DNA of 64,000 nt, taken from NCBI RefSeq assembly GCF_000247815.1, contig NC_021700.1, positions 24,484,241 through 24,548,240 of the forward strand. The letters are read 5' to 3'. The stretch comes from Ficedula albicollis. Lineage: Eukaryota > Chordata > Aves > Passeriformes > Muscicapidae. The notes under the pieces were generated by a model that ran no database searches, was not told where the DNA came from, and saw only the letters and a program-made list of their open reading frames with translations. This document shows, piece by piece, positions 1 through 12,400 of this stretch (position 1 is the first letter of the stretch; the number at the start of each line of letters is the position of its first letter). Position numbers and translations under genes: made by a program.

Positions 1-237
1 CTACCTAACTATGGATGATTATAGGCCTAGGCATCCACAACACATTTAGTGAAATTTCGCTTTGCTTTATATGCCAAAGCTTCAATCTCAATTTAAATCC
101 TTCAAATCTGTATTATCTTTACAGTGCAGTAATCAAACATCTGCAAAGAGACAAGCAATAGCAAAAGCCAAACCCAAGCCAGAATTTGATGTGCTGGGTA
201 CTTCCTTTGGAAAGCAGGATGCTGTGGTAAATATTGC

Positions 238-278
238 TTTTGCCAGATTGGGGCTGGGAAAAATGTGAGCATGCACCT
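238..278 (+). repeat. Dispersed 41-bp repeat, copy 1
   Basis: The sequence around the motif TGCCAGATTGGGGCTGGGAA reappears 1,700 bp away at 1938-1978, identical for about 30 bases and similar for about 10 more. It is probably a remnant of an unrecognised interspersed repeat or of a local duplication. Confidence 0.6.
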
Positions 279-1794
279 GTTAAAATTCACATAATTCAAG
301 AAGACATGAGGGCTTGTAACACCTCACCACATGAGCTGCTCATGCCTGCCTTAGACCTTTGCTATTTACTAGTATGATTTTTCCAAACTATACTGGACAT
401 ACCAGGTTAACATCTGGAGGGCTTCTATTAGTGGCATCCATGGCTAACTTTCTCAAAGTGAGAAAATTGCTACTCCTAATTGTATATTCTTGATATTTTT
501 TCTTCTCAGAAGTTCAAGGACAAGGGATTCTATCCATTTTATTGCTCCTTTTTGTTTTTTTGTTTAGTATGCAGGAGACTTTCCTTAAAGGCAAAAGGAA
601 TAAATCAAAGTATGTATACAAGCAACCAAAACCTCATTTTATCAGATGTGTAATTTCAGGAAGAAAGGGGCCCAGTAATCTAACAAAAAAGGTTTTTTCC
701 TCAATATCAAATATAACACCCTATCAAACTTTACTGACCTCTGCAGATATTACAACCCTGCTCCTTGTGTTTAAAAACCAATTTCCTATGTTGTATAGGT
801 GTAACAGATACTGTGCCTAGCTCAGAAGGTATTTGCAGAAACATCAGCTACTAGCAACAGGATTCTTTTTTCATGCTGAACTTGCCAAGTTTTTATTAAA
901 GCTGGGCTACAGGAATTAAGTATGCAAACAGTGATCCGAAAAGCAGCTGAAAGCACACATTCTTCACCAGTTTAATTAATCCTGGAATTTCAAAATGCAG
1001 AGCTGCTGTAAAATAATGTTTTTGTTACAAATATGGTGAGAAACATATGCCTCCTGACATAGTGCTATCCCAGTCATGTTCTGCCTGATTTATTTCTTGT
1101 TTATTTCACTATTTATTAATCTCCAATATGGACCAAAGCACACTGTATTTGCACACAGTTGATTATCTAAAATAGTATTTGCTGTCATTTCGGCAGCTGA
1201 CAATTGGAAAAACTCTACTTATTCAGTCTACTTATTGACATTGATATCCACAGCATTTTGAATATTAAAAACTCCTCTCCAAGTACTGAGGACAAAGCTT
1301 AAATATGTCATAAAGGCAGTTCCCACTCCCCAGATCTGCCCAGGAGGGTACTGCTCTGAGCAAGCAGGCAGCAGGCACAGCCCTGGTGGTTTCACAACCA
1401 GCTGCTGCACCTGGGGCTGAAGGCACTGTCCTGCCTGCCCCAACTCAGACCCACTGCCACAAGTACACAGCAGGGGAAGAGGGCCTGCACATCCCCTGGC
1501 AGTGCTCCAGAGCTGGGGAGCACCCAACTGGGTGCTCTGCCCGGAAGAAGCAGAAGTTTTGGATGCCCTTTCCCTGGGAACGTTTCCTGTGAAAACACTC
1601 TCCCAGCACAGCTGAAGGGTAGGACCCACCATGTGCTGTGGAAGAAGCCTGCCCTCAAGCCTCCCCAGCTGGTCTCATGTGAATTATGACCCTGTTGCTC
1701 TCTCCATCTCACTTTCCACAGTCTGCAGTTTTGTTCAGGCTCCCTAGTGACAGCAAAAATGCTATAATCATGCAGGTATAGACAAGGACTGCAC

Positions 1795-1912
1795 ATCAAC
1801 ATGTTTCACCCCTAATAACCTAGTAAGAATGAATAACCATGGAGTGAGGAGTGATCAACATGTTTCACCCCTAATAACCTAGTAAGAGTGAATAACCATG
1901 GAGTGAGGAGCG
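1795..1912 (+). repeat. 59-bp tandem duplication (2 copies)
   Basis: Two adjacent copies (1795-1853 and 1854-1912) of a unit starting ATCAACATGTTTCACCCC. They differ at only a couple of positions, for example AAGAATG versus AAGAGTG. This is a simple local duplication inside IQGAP2 intron 2, with no coding meaning seen. Confidence 0.9.
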
Positions 1913-1937
1913 ACACTGAACTTTGTCATGTTTCCCA

Positions 1938-1978
1938 TTTTGCCAGATTGGGGCTGGGAAAAATGTGGGCTTGCACCT
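1938..1978 (+). repeat. Dispersed 41-bp repeat, copy 2
   Basis: Second copy of the repeat at 238-278, in the same orientation. Similarity ends just after GCACCT in both copies. Confidence 0.6.
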
Positions 1979-4428
1979 TTGACATCTGAGCTGGGGCCTT
2001 AGTTCAGCCTCCCTTAACAACATTAGTCACCTCCTGGGAAAGCAGGGCTAGGGGCTACACAGCAAAGAGACACAGGCATTTCTACTTGTTTGTGCAAGAT
2101 TTCTTACCTGTTTTTTTGCTGCATTGTTCCACAGTAGTAAGAGTGTCCTGGGGCAAACAACAAAATTACCTCAATGGTTCTCTGTGAAGGGAGAAGTTTG
2201 CCCTCACACTCTTTTTTTTCTCGCAGCAGCTCCATCTACCCAAAAGCACTTCCAGGGCCTTCACTACACCCTGCATGATCATCCTTTCCTTCCTAATGAG
2301 CACTGGGACCAGTGCACTGGGGCAGAGGAGGACATCCAGCAGCATCATGCTGCCACATCAGCTCCATCCGTGGCAATCCCTTAATAAGGGAAGTACAACG
2401 CTCCTTATGCTGCAGAACTCATCCCCACCTCATGAAGTAATAACCATTGAACAGTACCAGCACATTCTGATTTTCCAAGCAGAGATCCAGAAAAGCTTCC
2501 AGGTGCCTAACAGCCCTAGGAGTAACTGGCCTGGGTATGAGGTCCCACCATGGACTGCAGAGCTAAAGGAATGCTTCATCTAGAAAACTGCTAGTGGCAA
2601 GAATCTCTATGAAAATAAATACAAGGAGTGGGAGGAGGCTACTCATAGCAGATGCTAATTAAAGTCATTAGTTGTAAAAATAACTTCTCATTTCTTTGTG
2701 AAATATCAAGGGAGTTGCATCAAATTAACTTGAGGACTCGAGTTCAAAGTGACAAGTAGCCCTGGGAAAGGGGAAGATTGAAGAGAGCCAGGAAGAAAAA
2801 GGTAGTCATAATACAAAAGAGAAAAGGTTTTATTTGGAGACTATATACCATAAGACAGCAGGTAGGGGAGTTGCAACATACTGAGGAGAAATCTTGAGTG
2901 GAATCAAATCTTGACTCACTGAGATTAGCTGAGATGGTGGACCTGATCCAACACCTCCACAAGTGAAACCTGCTCCCTTCCCTCTCTCCAGTGGGCAGCT
3001 GCACCCCATCCACCTTCCTCTTGCTTGCACAGATTCTCCCCTGACCCCCTGCTCAGACCAGTCAGCTCCCTAAGCCACAGAAAACTAACTCAGCAAAAGA
3101 GCTAGGAATTCCCTTAGCACAGCCAGCACAGAAAGCTGACTCATCTGACTGAGGTTAGACCTCTTGCAACTGCACAATGGGGGCAGCAGAAGCACGCAGA
3201 GTGGGTCAGTCCTCCCTGGCAGCAGGAAGACACTTGCCATTAAAGGTCTGAACAGGGAACCACTGCAGGAGAAAGAGGAAGAAACAGCAAAGGGAGCAAT
3301 GTTTGCTACACCAAATGGAACAAGGTAGAGAAGAGGAAGTAAGAATGGCTAATTTTTATAAAAATGCCCCTAGGACAAAACCATTGGCAACTACTGAGAA
3401 GGAAACTATGTGGATTCAAGGCCCAGAGTACAATTTAATAGTAGATTACTGAAATACACAGATTTACTCACAAAGATTTTATACTTCATCTTCATGCTAA
3501 GGTTTCACAGCTTGCATCATTAGTCACAGTTCAAGCAGTCTTTTCTCAATAGAAATTAATAGGAAAGTCATCCAAACACAGTTTTGGATATAAACTAAAG
3601 ACATGATCATCAACAAACACAGAGCAGAAGCAAGACACTATCAGTCGTGCCAGTAACAATAACATGAGTATAATAGGCATCTTTGAAAAAGTCTGATCAG
3701 ACAGAATATGAAATATGCTTTTACATATACAATAAGTGCAGCACTTGAAGCTACTTCAAAAGCACAAGGATATTGTACCTTGTTTCCCTGCTCTCTAATT
3801 ATGAAAATGTTTCTGAATATTTGTTTTGAGAATGAAGTGAACATAGCACAGGACATTTGCACAAAGGTGATCAAAACTCTGTGCACTTTCATCAGGCTGC
3901 TGCTTCAAGAGATGAGAGCTGCTGACCACCAGGAAATGAAGCAAGAGCAGAGTCCATCTTATCTTATTGCCCTGCCTGCACTTACCATTGTAACACTGAG
4001 GTGATATCAGTCATTAAACCTGTAAGAGGCCAGGTGATTTTCTGCCATCTTAGCAACCTGAGTCACTCCCACAAGAAGGGAGCACAGCCACAGAGCCAGG
4101 AGTAAAATACTTTCCCCAGTTAGTCACAAGCCTGACTCAGCTTCTCACAAAACTACAGCCTTGTGTTTTAGTATCCAGCCCCTACTTTTGGTGAAAATGG
4201 ACACCACAGCCAGTTTCAGGATGTTGCCTTGATTATTTCTAAATCTTTCTTTGAATGAGATCCTTCATATTGGGCATTGGTTTTCCACACTAAGTGCTAT
4301 GATATTCTGACATTCAGTTAATCCAAATAATTTAAGACGTTGAATCAAAAATAATGATGCTCAAGAACACAACAGGCCTGAATGCCCACACTTAAAAGCC
4401 AGAAATAAGTGTGGTTTCATTTACTTAC

Positions 4429-4528
4429 CTTTTTGCTTCTTCTAAGTGGCACAGATATTCATAAGCAATATTCTGACGCCTCCTCTCATCCATTTCTTCT
4501 GCAGAAAGCCTTTCATCATCCACAATAG
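4429..4528 (-). CDS. IQGAP2: IQGAP2 coding exon 2
   Basis: This 100-base exon supplies the end of the Ser16 codon, 32 full codons (IVDDERLSAEE...YEYLCHLEEAK) and the first two bases of the next Arg codon. The peptide agrees with the known IQGAP2 N-terminus, which runs RPRYGS-IVDDERLSAEEMDE before the calponin-homology domain. The acceptor is TTTTCAG|CT after a T-rich tract and the donor is AAAAG|GTAAGT, both strong. Joining exon 1 (ending GGC-T) to this exon rebuilds Gly-Ser in frame. IQGAP2 is a cytoplasmic scaffold that binds active Cdc42/Rac1, actin and calmodulin; family knowledge also links it to liver and cell-adhesion roles. Only the N-terminal leader before the actin-binding domain is encoded here, so none of the functional domains are in the window. 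Confidence 0.96.
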
Positions 4529-5394
4529 CTGAAAACAGAAACCCAAACCAAGTTATACATGAGTCAGGGTGATTTTTAGAGCAAATTTACTTAGAACCCG
4601 GGTGAATTACTGAAGAAGGGAAATTAACAGTTATCTCTTCCCTTTAAAAGAGGTCTTTTACAGTATGGTTCACAAAGATGTCTAGGTCACCAATAGTGTT
4701 CTGTTCTCTCTAGAGTGAATTCCTTAGTTTCACTTCTTCAAGACCAAGCATGTTTTGCTCTGGGGACACTGCCTGCTTTGGGGACAGGATGGAGCACTCA
4801 AACATGGGGGGCTGAGGCTGGGAGCAAGCAGAGCTTCAGCTTACACAGCCTCAGAGCAGTTTGGGGACTCTCATGAGGAAGCTCAAGGCAAGAAGCAGGT
4901 GGAGCAGCCCCATGCTAAGCAGATCCTCAACAACAGAGACAAAGACAACACACTGCAGAGGTATCTCAAGGACAACATGGGAGTTGGTGCAACTCCAAGA
5001 ACCCGTGAGACTGTAACATGCTGAGCTGCCTCCCACTGATGGAGGCGATGAGGGCTGTAATCCAATGAACCATCTACGGTTTCTCCTTCTTACTGCTGCA
5101 ACCTCATCACCTCCCAAAAAAACACTCTCCCAGCCTATTAAGGATGTCTGTGCACATCTCCAGCTGTAAATTACCCCAATTATTTACAGCTACTATGCCG
5201 TGACTAGTCTCTCTACATGTAGAGTAGAGAGGGGGTTTCTGTGAGCAGCTCTCCAATATTTCCAAATGTTTTCAGCAGTGAGTCTGAAGGAGCATACTGT
5301 AGTGCTGACTTCTAGATTAATTTCAGCCACAGCAGGTGAGACTTTCGTAAACAGCCCTCAGCATAAATCAGTTACCAAAATGACACCCTATCTG

Positions 5395-5460
5395 TACTAA
5401 GCTGAGTGTTGGACTAGATCATCTTGAAGGTATCTTCCAACCTTGGTGAGTCTGTGAAAA
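5395..5460 (+). mobile_element. CR1 LINE 3'-end fragment
   Basis: The stretch reading TTGGACTAGATCATCTTGAA, followed by a CTTCCAACCTTGGTGA-like end, matches the typical 3' terminus of avian/reptilian CR1 elements (GGACTAGATGATCTT...TTCCAACC...GATTCTGTGA). It is only about 65 bases, diverged and 5'-truncated, as most CR1 insertions are. Orientation is sense on the plus strand, opposite to IQGAP2. Confidence 0.75.
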
Positions 5461-5956
5461 ATGTGGTCCTACATTCATTCAGGTTTTCAGCCATACGCTC
5501 ACATCACCCCTCATGCCATAGCTGGCAACCCAGTGGCTGCATCAGTGAACCAGAGCAAGGGGCAGCTCTTGCTAGAGAGACCTGTTTCTGGGAGGATCTG
5601 AGCCACTGCACACTAGCAGGCACAAGGGAGGGGACGGAAATGCAGGGCTGGGCTAGCTGCTTTCTGTGGCAGCCCACGAGCTGACTAGCTGAGAACATCA
5701 TCACACATCCTCAGTAAAAAAAAAAACACAGCCCCTGCTCCTCCTGAAATGCACTGTGACATGCTTTGTTAGCTCTATTCCCACACAGACTCGTGCATGC
5801 CACGAGCATGTTCTCGGCTTCTCCCTGACAATTGCTTCAAGTAGTGGATAAAAGCTTTCTGGTAATGGATACAGGCAACTCAAGTATAAGGCAGCAGGAC
5901 TTAAAAACAGCAGGACTCAGGGCTTTGCAAGTACTTGCATATCTTGAAACCTGTAC

Positions 5957-5980
5957 AAAAAAAAAAAAAAAAAAAAAAAA
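5957..5980 (+). repeat. A24 homopolymer
   Basis: Twenty-four uninterrupted A residues. No retroposed gene or SINE body is visible on its 5' side, so it is probably a simple mononucleotide microsatellite. Confidence 0.9.
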
Positions 5981-8900
5981 GCCAGAAAATGACCTCGCAT
6001 TTACTGAGGACACAAAATAAATTACACTACTCACACACATTTTGGACTGATGCTACCATATATTCGTTGAGGTCTTGTATAGGTGCTTTAAGCTTTGTAG
6101 TTTAAGCTTTAATGACCACATGGGAGTTGATATATCTCATCTTTCTTTGCTTTTGAGATTGCTCTTCCTAATTACGCAGATGTTTCATACACCAATCAAA
6201 CAAATACACGTCTTGCTTAGAGTTTCTTTCAAGTCTGGTAGCTCCAATAGGCATGACTCACTCTAAAATGAGCTCTCAGATACTGTAATCAGAATATCAT
6301 TGCCATGAACCAAAACATTAGTTGGGAGGCAAACATGGGATGCAGTTGGTAGAACACTGCCTGGCAAATTGGCCATGGAGGCTGCTCTGCTACTGCTCTT
6401 GCCCTCACCACCACCAGCACCACCAGGCAGGCTGCTCCCACTCCATGACATAGCTCCTCTGCTGCACAGGGCTCCTGACTTTCCAGAGTGAGGGAAAAGT
6501 ACTGAGGAGCTGCCACACTGAAACACAATATATAATTTTATTGTTTGTAACACTGAGATCAAGGGTCCCTTTTCAAATGCTCTCCCAGCTATGAGTGCTC
6601 ATAGTTGGAGACAAGTGCTGAGGAGCCCAGCTGATTGCCCTAGCCAGCTATGGTCCTGTCAGCTGGGGTGGGACAGTCAACACCAGGCAAAGCCTTCATC
6701 CCCCACGACAATTCCCATGCCCTGTTCCTCATAACTTGTTATACAGTTGTTTACTCCTGCCCTACAAACTCAACACAGCCATAAGCAAATCAGAAAAAAG
6801 GCAGCTTGTCTGAAAATAGGTGAAGGAAAACCACATGACCCATTTGATAAGTATCAGTCTAGGAATTAACCTGAGTAACACTAATGCTTTACAATCTAGT
6901 CCTGGATCTGCACATCCATGGGTGCCTCCCACTCAACAAAGGCATCCCAGATCAAGCAGCTCTGGCCAGCCTCAAATCCCTCATTAAAACTACTTGCAAA
7001 GATTGATTCAGAGAGTGGATGAAGGCACCAACAGATATTGTGGAGTTGTAATAGTTGCTCGGCTTAGCAAACACTGCAACAATAAGAGGAAATGGCAAGA
7101 TTCAAAAACAAGTAACTTGTAGACACTGGGAAGTGGACAACCCAGCTCCTTTTTAGAGGTGGGTATCAGCAGCTCACAGGCTGAAAATCAGACTTCTTTC
7201 CTGTCAGGGCCAAAGCAGCTAAAGTTTCTGGGCTGGATATCTGAGCACTGAAAATACAGAGCACGGGGAATGCCAACACCTACAGTGCTAATCCTGGGAG
7301 GAGCCTCTTCCAACACCAGCTTCTAACAAGTCTGATTACACACTTACCCTCCAGCATATACTGGCTTCAAAGCAACTGCACTATCACATCAAGAGTGGTT
7401 GCAGATGCAGCTTTAGAAACAGAAATGACAACCTGGAGGATAAAGGTGGCCTCAGGACTGAGCTGCAGAGGCAATCACCTTGATGACTTGGGTTCTTAAG
7501 GTTCCAGTGTATAACAATGTATTTTGGCAAGGGCTTCAGTCTTTGACTAGAGCCCTGCATACATCTTTCCTCAAACATCCTGAGAGCACCCATCAAGCCA
7601 GCCACACCATGTTCAACACACAAGCAAGTTTGGTTTGGAGACAAAGCCCAGTATTTCTGCTCAACAGAGCAAGTATTAGTCAGAAGACTAGGAAGATTGA
7701 TGGAAGAATAAACATATTTCTGCTGTATCAGTAACTTCTTGATAATGCTCAGCTCACAAAGGAAGAGAGTGCTGAAATAAAGGGTGAAAGTTCTGGGGCA
7801 GAGTAACCAGGGCTGGGCTTCACCTGAGAACCTCTACCAAACAGGATCCTGACACAAAAATGTTCCAGCTGAGAGGATCCAAATGCCAAGGAACAAGGCT
7901 CTACCTGAAAGCTATACAGAGGGAAAAGAGGCATCTAAACAATATCTTATGATCAAATTCATTAATGATGTGACTTAATTTCAAATTGAGAAGAAAAATA
8001 TAAAATATTGCCTTGAAGAGGGAATATTAAGAGTGCATCTGGACAACCAACAAGAATTAATAAAAATGCTAGCCTTAAAGCTCTCTATTTCAATTCATTG
8101 TAGATGTTGACTACCTGTTACCAAGAGTCAGTAGACACAAAATGTGCTAAGCTCACTTATAGGCACTTAATGAAAAAACAGTAAAGGAAGAGGATGTATG
8201 AAACACATGGACCAGTGAGCAGTACTCAAGCTTAAATTGCCACACACGAGAGATTTATTCTGGTATTCAGTATGGTGCACCAACTTTCTAATTCTTCCCA
8301 CAATTGATTCAGAAATAAAGTAACGTTCTAGTAGCAGCTTCCTATATATGTATATTCTACATATTTAGCACAAAAGTAAATGTTTACCAAGGAGTTTTCC
8401 TAAATTGAAGACTTGGTCATCTTCCATCAACTGACACACTGTACTTACATGCACCCTCCTCATTCTAAAATTGTCCTGTGTAGGCAGTATCTAGGACTAA
8501 TTGATGTTTGGGGTCTGGTTATGAATTGCAAAAACTTTCTGATGTGCCCTGATCCAAGATAGTCACTCCAGTTGTTGGCAAATCCTTGGAGCTATGCCAG
8601 TTGCTGCCCACAGAGCTGACAGCTAAACCCAAGGTGCCTGCAGGATTTACTATGTCAGACTCAGCATTAGTAGACAACATGAAAACATCTCAAATTTCTG
8701 AATTCAAGCAAGTTTTCAGAAATAGAGTCACTGTGTCTGAAGATGCAATATTATTACTGAAACTAACAACCAGCCCAGGTGCACAAGAGCCACTGGAGCC
8801 ATGACCTTACTAACAGAATCTGGAAAGAGAATCAAAACTTCAGGTTCACAGAGATGTGGTCACTTTACACATAAATTTTAAAAATAAGTACTGTCTCTGT

Positions 8901-9009
8901 AAATGCCATCCAATTCAGAGTTCATCCTCATATTACATCCACGACAAGAATTTTGGAAGTCCCAAGATCAGAGATAGTTTACATTGATACTGAGTTTACT
9001 GGAAATCTA

Positions 9010-9420
9010 ATCACTGTTTCAGTGCCTCACCACCTTTAGAGAATTTCTTCCTAGTGTCTCATCTAAATCTATCCTCTCTGTTTGAAGACACTCTTCCTTG
9101 TCCTGTTACTACATACCCTTATAAAAAGGGCCTCTCCATCATTCTTGTAGGCCACAATAAAGTGTCCCAGAGCCTTCCCTTCTCCAGGCAGAACAGCCCC
9201 AATTTTCTCAGTCTTTCCTCACAGGACAGATGTTTCAGCCTTCTGATCATTTTTGTGGCCTCTTCCTCTAGACCTGTTTTAACAGATAAGCATCCTTCTT
9301 ATGCCTGGGTCCCAGAGCTGGATGCAGCACTCCAGATGGGCTGTTAAGTGGCTGGAATGGAGTAGGTATAATCACCTCCCTTGACCTGCTGGTCACAGTA
9401 GTTTATGTTAGAATTTACAT
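9010..9420 (-). mobile_element. CR1 LINE fragment (antisense on plus)
   Basis: On the plus strand, phrases such as CCAGAGCCTTCCCTTCTCCA, TTTCCTCACAGGACAG, TCTGATCATTTTTGTGGCC, GAGCTGGATGCAGCACTCCA and CACCTCCCTTGACCTGCTGG occur in the order seen in the reverse complement of the CR1 3' region. The element therefore lies on the minus strand, with its 3' side toward 9010. The last 100-200 bases of the consensus are missing and there are many substitutions, so it is an old, dead copy. The open frame at 9054-9347 across it is not a gene. Confidence 0.88.
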
Positions 9421-12400
9421 TAACTAAGAGATGTTTCACAGGTCTAACCTGCAACAGTTTGCATGTCAACAGATCCATGGATTGTACTTTTAAATGGTGC
9501 TAAACTTAAAATTTTTGTAGTATGTAACAAAAGAGCATGCAAGGAAAAATAATATTTTTTACACTTTTTGAATACAAATTCATGGAATACTTTATGAGGC
9601 ATGATCTTTAAGTTACTCAGGTATAACCATATACCAAAGAGTTTTTGTTATCTTGGAAAAACTGAAACTGTACAAAAAACCCTGCAAAACCTGCAACAGC
9701 ACTTACAGCTTCCTGGTCATTCATTTTCTCTCTCACACATCAGATTATCTACAACAGTTCAAGAACAGCACGTGGCTGCTTCTAGCAGGCAGGCCCTTTA
9801 ATAAGGCATTCGCCATGGACATACCAAAGGACTTCTTACACTGAAGGCAAAGAAAAGAACAGAAGCTTTTATTTCCCAGGGCCAATCCCCCTCAATTTCC
9901 TGCAACCAGAGACTTTTTCCCATGGAAAGCAAGATGTGAGCAATAACGAGGAGAGTTCTTTTGGCACCACAACAGGGAAGCTCAATGAACAAGACATAGC
10001 AGACTATGGAGAGAACAAAATCCTCTTACAGTGATAGAACAGAATTTGTAAAGTCACGGTTGGGGTGGGGAAGAAAGAGATATAGGACCAAATACTGTAA
10101 AATGCTGGGATAAAAGTTTTTCACTAGAGTGTTTGAATTAAATATTAGCTAAACCATATTTGGCAGTCTCATCTGTCTGCTGTCTGAGCCACATAGTAAG
10201 CAAGGCAAGGCAGGATTTCAGTCCACTGGCAAGAAGTTCTGCAAATTCTGTATGTCCCCCTTATGCCTTCCTTCCTCCTCCTCTCAAGCTCATACCCCCC
10301 ATCCAATATTAGTACAGTCAAAAGTACTCAACACAGCCATGCTATAACCAAAAAAAAAAAAGAAAAACCAAACCAACAAACCAGGGAGCCTTTGCACAAA
10401 AACTTCTGAGAGTTTTCTGGCCATAGCCCAGCCCAGCCCAGTGACAGCTGAGTCCAGTACAACAGGCTCTAGGCAGCACCCACCTATGTCTCCTTGTACT
10501 GCGAGGACCTTAAGCATTTATCACAATTCAGTGCTGTAGTTTCAAGAATAAGCTAGTTGCATTTTAGATGGTAACAGTCACTTAAAACCTTATGTTAAGT
10601 GAGAACATACAACTATCTTGTCCTAGTTTCAAAGAGGCCAATAAATCCATCTCTTGTGCCTTCTTTTTATTCCTAGTAAAATTCGTAGTCTCAGGTACCT
10701 AGCACCCCATGGGTACCTGCCTTGGGTATTTCAACCCCACGGGTGCTCCTGCTTTGGCAGCTCATGGTCCACTGCACCAATACAGCACCAGCCAAGCCCT
10801 GTACATGGAGCAGGCTGAGCTGGCAATGCTCTGGGGCAGGCTCACTGCTCCCCAGGCTGTCCTCATTGCAACAGGACAGGAGCTCAGAGCACTGCCAGGA
10901 AGCTGCAAAATACAGGGAGAAGATATATGTACAGATATCAGAAAAACAGTTCTCAAAGCTACGAGGAGATGGAGTTCCCCTCAAGCCTCCACGCCCAATA
11001 TCAACTTGCAGGTATCTAATGTAACAGTTTATTAAATATGCAGAAGAAAGTGTGTCAACTATAACTATGTGTATAGAAATAATTCAACAGGCTACTAAGA
11101 AAAAACGGCTTTACAGCACTAAATACCTATTACAGGTATTCTGTTATTAAGGTATTTTGTATCTACAGGTCTACTGTTATGCTGGAAGTTGTTTATCTTT
11201 GGTTGAAAAATTCAAGGCTCTGATGAAAACAGCTTTCTATAGACTTCTGTCAAAAAGTCCAGTTGCAAGCAACTAGCATGTGGCTCACAGCAATGAGACC
11301 AGATGGCCTGAACCTCTTTCTGTGTCTCCAGTTAGGGGTATTCAGTCCATTCCCTGAACATTTGTTCCAAGGAAGGGCTCTAGACAAAAGCAGACACTGC
11401 AAGCACTAAAAAACCTACCACAGCTGTGAACTTGAAGGGCAGATTCACATGAGAGAGTAGACTAATATACTTAAAGAATGGGGGTCTTCAATATGCAGTT
11501 TTTCAAACGTTTCCAACATTGAACTACTCTCTCCCTTAAAAACTGCTATATCTCTCCTAATCTATTTATTTCATTGTCAAAGCAAGCAGGCTCATATTTT
11601 CAAACAAAAATACAAATGCATCTTCTGGCCAGAAGACAGATATTATCCACTCTCAAAAACTGTGTGTCACACAGGATCTCTGGGGCCACTGTTCTGGACT
11701 ACGTCTAACTGCCAGACACTGCACAAACAGGGAGAGCAAACATGCACCATTAGCATGGGAGTGTTGAACACAGACCTCCAGTAAAAAACATCCTGACATA
11801 AAATTAAAAATGTTTGCTAAACCAGTCTTTCCCCTGAGCTTTCCCAGAGAGCCTCATTCCTGTGCATTTACTTTCCCGAGTGCTCCTCCTGCCATTTCCT
11901 TGATAAAGGTTTTATTTCAGTCTTATGTATTGGCTACCACAAGGCCAGCCACATCCATTGACAGATACTGAGCACTATTGCAATACATGGACCTTGGGAC
12001 AGTCATACAAGGGGCCAGTGATGCAACAGCAACCACATTCCATGCCCCTGGAGCCAAGTGTCAAAACCACTTCATTTCAGCCAGACACTGGCAAAAGTCT
12101 GTAGGGCCCTCAGACATGTTTCAAGATACTTCAGTCCCCACAAAGTTCAGAAAAAGTCTCATTTAACCACAGACACAAGATGGCTTTGGCATTGAGCAAG
12201 TGACTACATGTGCTGCCAGAAAGTTTAACATTCAATTTTCTGCTTATAGGTATACACATCCTGTAGTCTGCTTTTAAACCTCCAGCTTTGTACAGTACCA
12301 TCACATGGGACTTCAGTAGAAGTAAATATTAAAAGACAATAATTAGTTCCAACATTACCATAATGTATGATGATACTAGAGCATGGACGTCTCTTTCCTA

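Larger units (their letters stand above)
1..4428 (-). other. IQGAP2: IQGAP2 intron 2 (partial)
   Basis: Non-coding sequence downstream of IQGAP2 exon 2 on the minus strand, beginning with a strong GTAAGT donor at 4428-4423. The next expected exon, which would begin the calponin-homology region with a Trp-Met-Glu stretch, is not visible here, so it must lie beyond position 1. Apart from a short tandem duplication near 1.8 kb and a 41-base dispersed repeat, I see only ordinary intron sequence. Short open frames between 1.2 and 3.0 kb have no recognisable protein content. Confidence 0.8.
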
